NCBI GenBank assembly: GCA_946629475.1
Contig: CAMOXX010000128.1
Span: 1 to 7,658 of the forward strand
Origin: an uncultured Blautia sp.
Lineage (GTDB): Bacteria > Bacillota > Clostridia > Lachnospirales > Lachnospiraceae
Direction of reading: 5' to 3'
Length of the DNA stretch: 7,658 nucleotides
Below, piece by piece: positions 6,507 to 7,658 of the stretch; within the stretch, counting starts at the first letter, position 1, and the number at the start of each line of letters is the position of its first letter. The notes under the pieces are model-generated. The model was not told the DNA's origin. It did not search any database and saw only the letters and a list, made by a program, of their open reading frames with translations. A program made the position numbers and the translations under genes.

Positions 6507-7055
6507 ATGCTTTTTCAGGAACTCGGAAAAATGAAACGGACCTGGATCATGACATCGATCATCGAGATTGTTCTCGCTGTTATCCTGATCATGTGCCCTG
6601 TCAGTTATATGGGGATGCTGATATCAGCTCTGGGTTACGTTCTGCTTGTTTACGCATCTGTAATTGTGCTTAAGTTTCTTTCCAGTAAGAAGGTGCTCAT
6701 CAATTATATAGCATTGACGGGAGGCCTGATTATCGGGCTGCTGGGGCTTTTTGTGCTTATTCAGAGGCGGGATATACTGCCGATGCTGGGACTGCTGTTC
6801 GGCGTTGTTCTGGTGATCGGGGGCTTAAATGATCTGATCAACGCGTTTATATATGCCCGGCGTGCGGGCCGCGCGGCATGGTGGATCCTTGCACTGCTTT
6901 CCCTGGTGACGATCGCACTTGGTGTGGTTGTTCTGATTAATCCGTGGTGGAATACCCCGTCTGTTCTCAAGCTGGTGATCGGATGTATGATGCTGTTCTC
7001 AGCTTTGGTGAGCATTGTCAGGGTAATCCTGACCTGGCCCTTCAGGAATGTTTGA
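6507..7055 (+). CDS. DUF308 (HdeD-like) integral membrane protein
   Basis: A 182-residue very hydrophobic protein with about six membrane helices, near residues 12-30, 35-57, 66-85, 91-116, 124-144 and 152-175. The helices fall into three similar pairs: a short polar turn (MCPVSYMG, IQRRDILP, INPWWNTP), then a helix with a glycine-containing start (ISALGYVLL, GLLFGVVLV, KLVIGCMML). This is the DUF308 repeat pattern of the HdeD family. E. coli HdeD is linked to acid resistance at high cell density, but the molecular role of the family is unknown and should not be transferred here. ATG 6507 has a very good AAGGAGG (6491-6497). The gene follows galE after 52 nt without a terminator and precedes the kinase gene by 16 nt, so co-transcription with the kinase is likely and with galE possible. 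Confidence 0.85.
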   Translation: MLFQELGKMKRTWIMTSIIEIVLAVILIMCPVSYMGMLISALGYVLLVYASVIVLKFLSSKKVLINYIALTGGLIIGLLGLFVLIQRRDILPMLGLLFGVVLVIGGLNDLINAFIYARRAGRAAWWILALLSLVTIALGVVVLINPWWNTPSVLKLVIGCMMLFSALVSIVRVILTWPFRNV

Positions 7056-7071
7056 TAGGGGAGGGAGAATA

Positions 7072-7658
7072 ATGGCAGATAAAAAGAAAATTCAAGCAGA
7101 AGATACGAATAAGACAGAGGAGACAGGCAAATCCGTGATGAATCCCGAAGTGAATTCTGCAGATGAGACAAAAGAAATGCTCAGATCTCTGGAAGCAAGC
7201 ATGAAGGAGCTCCAGGAGAGCATGGATGAACTGAAGAAAAAGACCGAAGAGTCAGGCAAGGAAGCGGATGAGAACGGCGGAAAAGAAGTAAAGGAAACCG
7301 TGCAGGAGAAAGAACTGCCGATGGTTTCGGACGAGCCGGCCAAAATAAAAGGGACGAAACGCCGCAGCGCAGAGATTTTTGCCGTGTTTGCGAAACATAA
7401 TTTTTACAGCAACGGGCTTACTCCCGAGGAGCTGCGCATCACCCTGGAGGATCTGGGACCGACCTATGTAAAGATCGGCCAGATTATGTCGAGCCGTGTG
7501 GATCTTCTGCCGGAGAGCTACTGCAAGGAGCTCGAAAAACTGCGCCAGAATGTACAGGAGCTTGATCCTCAGCTTGCCCGCGCTGTGATCGAGGAGCAGA
7601 CAGGCAAAAAGATTGACGAGATCTACAGCGAATTCCGTGACAGGCCGCTCGGCTCCGC
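7072..7658 (+). CDS. ABC1/UbiB/AarF-family atypical kinase, N-terminal part, 3'-truncated
   Basis: Open from ATG 7072 to the right edge, 195 complete codons. The start has GGAGGGAG (7060-7067) at good spacing. From about residue 96 the sequence matches the ABC1/UbiB (ADCK) family start: FAKHNFYSNGLTPEELRITLEDLGPTYVKIGQIMSSRVDLLPE in two joined segments, containing the family KxGQ motif (KIGQ, 134-137), then LPESYCKELEKLRQNV. The catalytic kinase core and any C-terminal membrane helices lie beyond the window. Residues 1-95 are an unusual extension rich in Lys, Glu, Asp and Ser without hydrophobic segments; residues 36-58 (LRSLEASMKELQESMDEL and after) look like a coiled coil. In respiring organisms UbiB supports quinone synthesis. 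In an anaerobic clostridium that role is doubtful and the substrate is unknown. The neighbouring DUF308 membrane protein may be a partner. Confidence 0.85.
   Translation, partial: MADKKKIQAEDTNKTEETGKSVMNPEVNSADETKEMLRSLEASMKELQESMDELKKKTEESGKEADENGGKEVKETVQEKELPMVSDEPAKIKGTKRRSAEIFAVFAKHNFYSNGLTPEELRITLEDLGPTYVKIGQIMSSRVDLLPESYCKELEKLRQNVQELDPQLARAVIEEQTGKKIDEIYSEFRDRPLGS

Noticed and set aside
6458..6673. Small + strand open frame of 71 codons after galE
   Set aside because: No ribosome binding site, and most of it overlaps the DUF308 gene, which has a strong one and clear membrane helices.

Overview
The window looks like chromosomal DNA of a Gram-positive anaerobe of the Clostridia, most likely Lachnospiraceae-like. 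The basis is the protein families and their style: a GreA of clostridial type, a Tet(M)-like GTPase carrying a YacP-type nuclease domain, a GalE with Gram-positive features, and strong AGGAGG-type ribosome binding sites. This placement comes from recognising families, not from a database search. Every gene is on the + strand, coding density is high, and there is no sign of a mobile element, CRISPR array, tRNA or rRNA.

Layout. (1) 1-1125: the C-terminal three quarters of a UxaA-family altronate dehydratase, cut by the left edge and probably the end of a hexuronate-utilisation operon. (2) 1126-1227: a short gap holding an unusual nested inverted repeat. (3) 1228-4381: a two-gene unit. The first gene encodes an 894-residue protein that joins a Tet(M)/EF-G-like ribosomal GTPase to a C-terminal NYN (YacP/Rae1-like) endoribonuclease domain. 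The second is a greA-type transcription elongation factor whose start lies inside the end of the first gene (32-nt overlap). (4) 4382-4504: a gap with a good extended -10 promoter and a 10-bp direct repeat. (5) 4505-6454: a sugar-nucleotide unit, with a nucleotidyltransferase followed 15 nt later by galE. (6) 6507-7658: a six-helix DUF308/HdeD-like membrane protein, then the start of an ABC1/UbiB-family atypical kinase with an unusual charged N-terminal extension, cut by the right edge.

How the genes may work together. The most interesting unit is the GTPase-NYN fusion with GreA. Tet(M)-like GTPases bind the ribosome near the A site, and Bacillus Rae1 (YacP) is known to cleave mRNA in the ribosomal A site. 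A single polypeptide with both parts suggests a GTPase-delivered, ribosome-dependent mRNA nuclease. Translational coupling to GreA, which rescues backtracked RNA polymerase, would tie it to clearing stalled gene expression. The domain IV tip loop of the GTPase differs from the tetracycline-evicting loop of Tet(M), so a label of 'tetracycline resistance' would be doubtful. The nucleotidyltransferase-galE pair probably feeds surface polysaccharide or galactose/GalNAc metabolism. Position 299 of GalE is Cys rather than the Tyr of the E. coli enzyme, which points to an enlarged pocket and possible N-acetylhexosamine activity.
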